Positions 62,376-64,000 of a stretch of DNA of 64,000 nucleotides are shown here, one piece after another. This DNA is from Leucaena leucocephala (Eukaryota > Streptophyta > Magnoliopsida > Fabales > Fabaceae), in the NCBI GenBank assembly GCA_037074615.1, contig CM073570.1, positions 16,278,185-16,342,184 on the forward strand, given 5' to 3'. The notes beneath the pieces were generated by a model, which ran no database searches, was not told where the DNA came from, and saw nothing but the letters and a program-made list of their open reading frames with translations. The stretch's first letter is position 1. Each line of letters opens with the position of its first letter. Made by a program: the position numbers and the translations under genes.

Positions 62376-62438
62376 ATGGTATATTCTGTCCTTCCGTCTG
62401 AATTCCTGCAGGCTGTGGTTTGGATCCATGGATTCTGA
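62376..62438 (+). CDS. uORF1 in the HSF leader (20 residues)
   Basis: A short ORF starts at the first ATG after the predicted transcription start and encodes MVYSVLPSEFLQAVVWIHGF. It ends at TGA 62436-62438. Its last 11 bases overlap the start of uORF2 in another frame. The Arabidopsis TBF1/HSFB1 leader also has two uORFs. I see no clear sequence match of uORF1 to that peptide, so its role is inferred from position. Confidence 0.5.
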   Translation: MVYSVLPSEFLQAVVWIHGF

Positions 62439-62553
62439 TAATCGCAGAAAGCCTTCCGATCACTTAGTTCACTCTCGATTCTTCCTCTTTGGCTTCTATT
62501 GCTGGGATTGGGAATTCTTAACCGCTCTTCTCCTCTTTAGTTGTTCTTCCTAA
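62428..62553 (+). CDS. Conserved-peptide uORF2 in the HSFB1/TBF1 leader
   Basis: This ORF encodes 41 residues ending at TAA 62551-62553, 163 bases before the main ATG. Its second half, GFYCWDWEFLTALLLFSC (residues 22-39), is, from memory, the same as the peptide of Arabidopsis uORF2 (CPuORF49, At4g36988) upstream of TBF1/HSFB1. The upstream half is not conserved, as expected for a conserved-peptide uORF. Six Phe residues (18, 19, 21, 23, 30, 37) fit the Phe-rich character reported for the Arabidopsis uORFs, which hold back main-ORF translation until immune or starvation signals relieve it. It is too short for ordinary gene finders. Confidence 0.88.
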   Translation: MDSDNRRKPSDHLVHSRFFLFGFYCWDWEFLTALLLFSCSS

Positions 62554-62716
62554 TCATTCGCGATTTTAATTTCTTCCCCTTGCTTGATTCTCTTTTTTAA
62601 TACTGCGTCGATCGGATCAAACCGAAATTTCAGATAGGGATCGATTTGTTATTTGTTTTGAAAGAGCTGTTTCTGTGATCGAGAGAGAAATTAAACGCCG
62701 AGATCGAGGAGAGAAA

Positions 62717-64000
62717 ATGACGCAGCGGACGGTGCCGGCCCCGTTTCTGACGAAGACGTACCAATTGGTGGATGATGAGCGGACCAACGACGTGATATCG
62801 TGGAGCGAAAGCGGGGACACATTCGTGGTGTGGAAGCAAGCGGATTTCGCCAAAGACTTGCTTCCCAATTATTTCAAACACAACAATTTCTCCAGCTTCG
62901 TTCGTCAGCTGAACACCTATGTATGTTCCTCCCTTCCCTCCTCTTCATATAATTCTCCATTTTTTACATATCTACAATAAATAACCGTGAACTCTGTTTA
63001 CTATGCTATTTTACCTAAAGATTTAATTTGATTAACCATAGCGATCATTTATAACCGTATGTTTGTTTTTATTCAAAGTTGGGATTAGAGAAGGGGGCCT
63101 TCTGCTTTGGCATCCTCCATTTTTTGTGTCTCCGATCCCATTTTGGACAAGCTAGTCAAAGTAAAATCAACTAACGAGAGAAAAAGAAAAAATCTCCGTA
63201 ATCGTATGGGTAGTGGGGAAACACGTGTCGCTATGGCGTTCTTTTCTGTTAGGTGGTGGGGTTAGAATTTTTATTTTCTTTCATATGTTTGAAGAGTGGA
63301 GTTGGTATCTGTCAACCTTAATTTTCTTTTTCTGATATGCCCCAAAAAAAAGACCTCAAAATTTTCTCCATTATCAGTGGTTTTATTCGAATTTTTATTT
63401 TACTCGACTTATTATAAATGGTAATATATTATTATATATTGATATATTGATTGTGTGAAATAGTTCTACTAATCTTCTTTTATGATACAAGGACTGCAGG
63501 CCTATTATTATTCGCCAATTAAAAAATAAAATAAATCATAAATGATTAGTATGTTTTTATTTTTTATTAATTAATTAAGAGACTATTTTATCACTCTTAT
63601 TAAGTTAGATAAGTAATAACACTACGTGTGAGCAAGGAAGTATAAGCAGATACCGATTAGTCTTCGTTCTCTCAGTGTTACTAGCAGCTTCGTGTTTTTA
63701 TTTTCCATGATGGATGCTTATATTTCAAGAGGTAGTTGTGCCTTTTCATATACCTAACTTGCAGAAGCACGTGCAAGGGTCAGCTCATGCGTCTTTTTCC
63801 TGCAATTCAAAGTCTCCACTTTGAAGGACGAATAACCTAATAATTTACAACTATTATTTTAAAACCAAACAAATCATTAATATAGAGTTTGAGAGTTATT
63901 ATAATTTTCATATTTTATACGGATTTATATATTTGGTTGACTAACTAAATAACAATGAAATTATTGGTTGGGTGTTTCTCAGGGATTCCGAAAGATAGTC
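62717..64000 (+). CDS. HSFB1-like: Class B heat-shock transcription factor, HSFB1/TBF1 type (5' part)
   Basis: Exon 1 (62717-62920) encodes 68 residues. Exon 2 starts at 63983, after a 1062-bp phase-0 GT-AG intron, and runs off the window. The product so far is the HSF DNA-binding domain: VPAPFLTKTYQLVDD (6-20), VISWSESGDTFVVWK (26-40), FAKDLLPNYFKHNNFSSFVR (44-63), QLNTY then GFRKIV. The intron falls after NTY, the conserved HSF position. The motif order and short N-terminus match HSFB1 (Arabidopsis At4g36990), a repressor-type or coactivating HSF that, as TBF1, drives the growth-to-defence switch. The leader uORF2 independently supports HSFB1. ATG 62717 is the first ATG of this frame. Oligomerisation and repression domains lie outside the window. 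Confidence 0.92.
62921..63982 (+). other. Intron 1 of the HSF gene
   Basis: A GT-AG intron (gtatgt ... tttctcag) of 1062 bp, long for class B HSFs. It is AT-rich with no repeat or ORF that I can support. Confidence 0.85.

Noticed and set aside
63050..63240. Less AT-rich block inside the HSF intron, considered as an extra exon
   Set aside because: The domain is continuous from NTY to GFRK without it, and no splice pair keeps the frame.

Overview
This window looks like nuclear DNA of a eudicot flowering plant. It has short GC-richer genes with GT-AG introns set in very AT-rich spacers, many simple repeats, MITE-like inverted repeats, and a decayed Ty1/copia LTR retrotransposon. I see no organelle DNA, rRNA, CRISPR or bacterial-style operons. 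The species cannot be named from the sequence alone.

Layout. 1434-2572 (+) is a three-exon LEA_2/NHL-like membrane protein. 4780-5841 (-) is an intronless MEKK-type kinase of the MAPKKK19/20/21 clade. 12952-13326 (-) is a RALF34-type peptide precursor. 17874-18617 (+) is a HECATE1/2-type bHLH. 23798 to about 29325 is a degenerate copia element with two about 220-bp LTRs and internal tandem repeats. 29927-34455 (+) is a 13-exon gene for a protein with three RRMs, including one GC-AG intron. 35.3-40.5 kb is rich in small transposon-like inverted repeats. 42538-43743 (-) is a 401-residue protein of unknown function with an SMI1/KNR4(SUKH)-like region. 57138-57747 (+) is a two-exon DUF1685 gene with an apparent frameshift. 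62717 to the window end (+) is the start of a class B heat-shock factor of HSFB1/TBF1 type, preceded by two upstream ORFs. The second uORF is the conserved-peptide uORF known from this gene.

The genes are separate transcription units, not one pathway. Their order is informative. From memory of Arabidopsis locus numbers, the kinase, RALF34, HECATE, RRM, unknown-protein, DUF1685 and HSFB1 genes match neighbours split among three Arabidopsis segments (ends of chromosomes 3, 4 and 5). This window may therefore keep the order that was divided among copies after ancient polyploidy. The best second-look items are the HSFB1 uORF pair, the DUF1685 frameshift, the copia leader repeats whose short hairpin arms vary in a compensating way, and the sharply bounded 466-bp element at 38408-38873.
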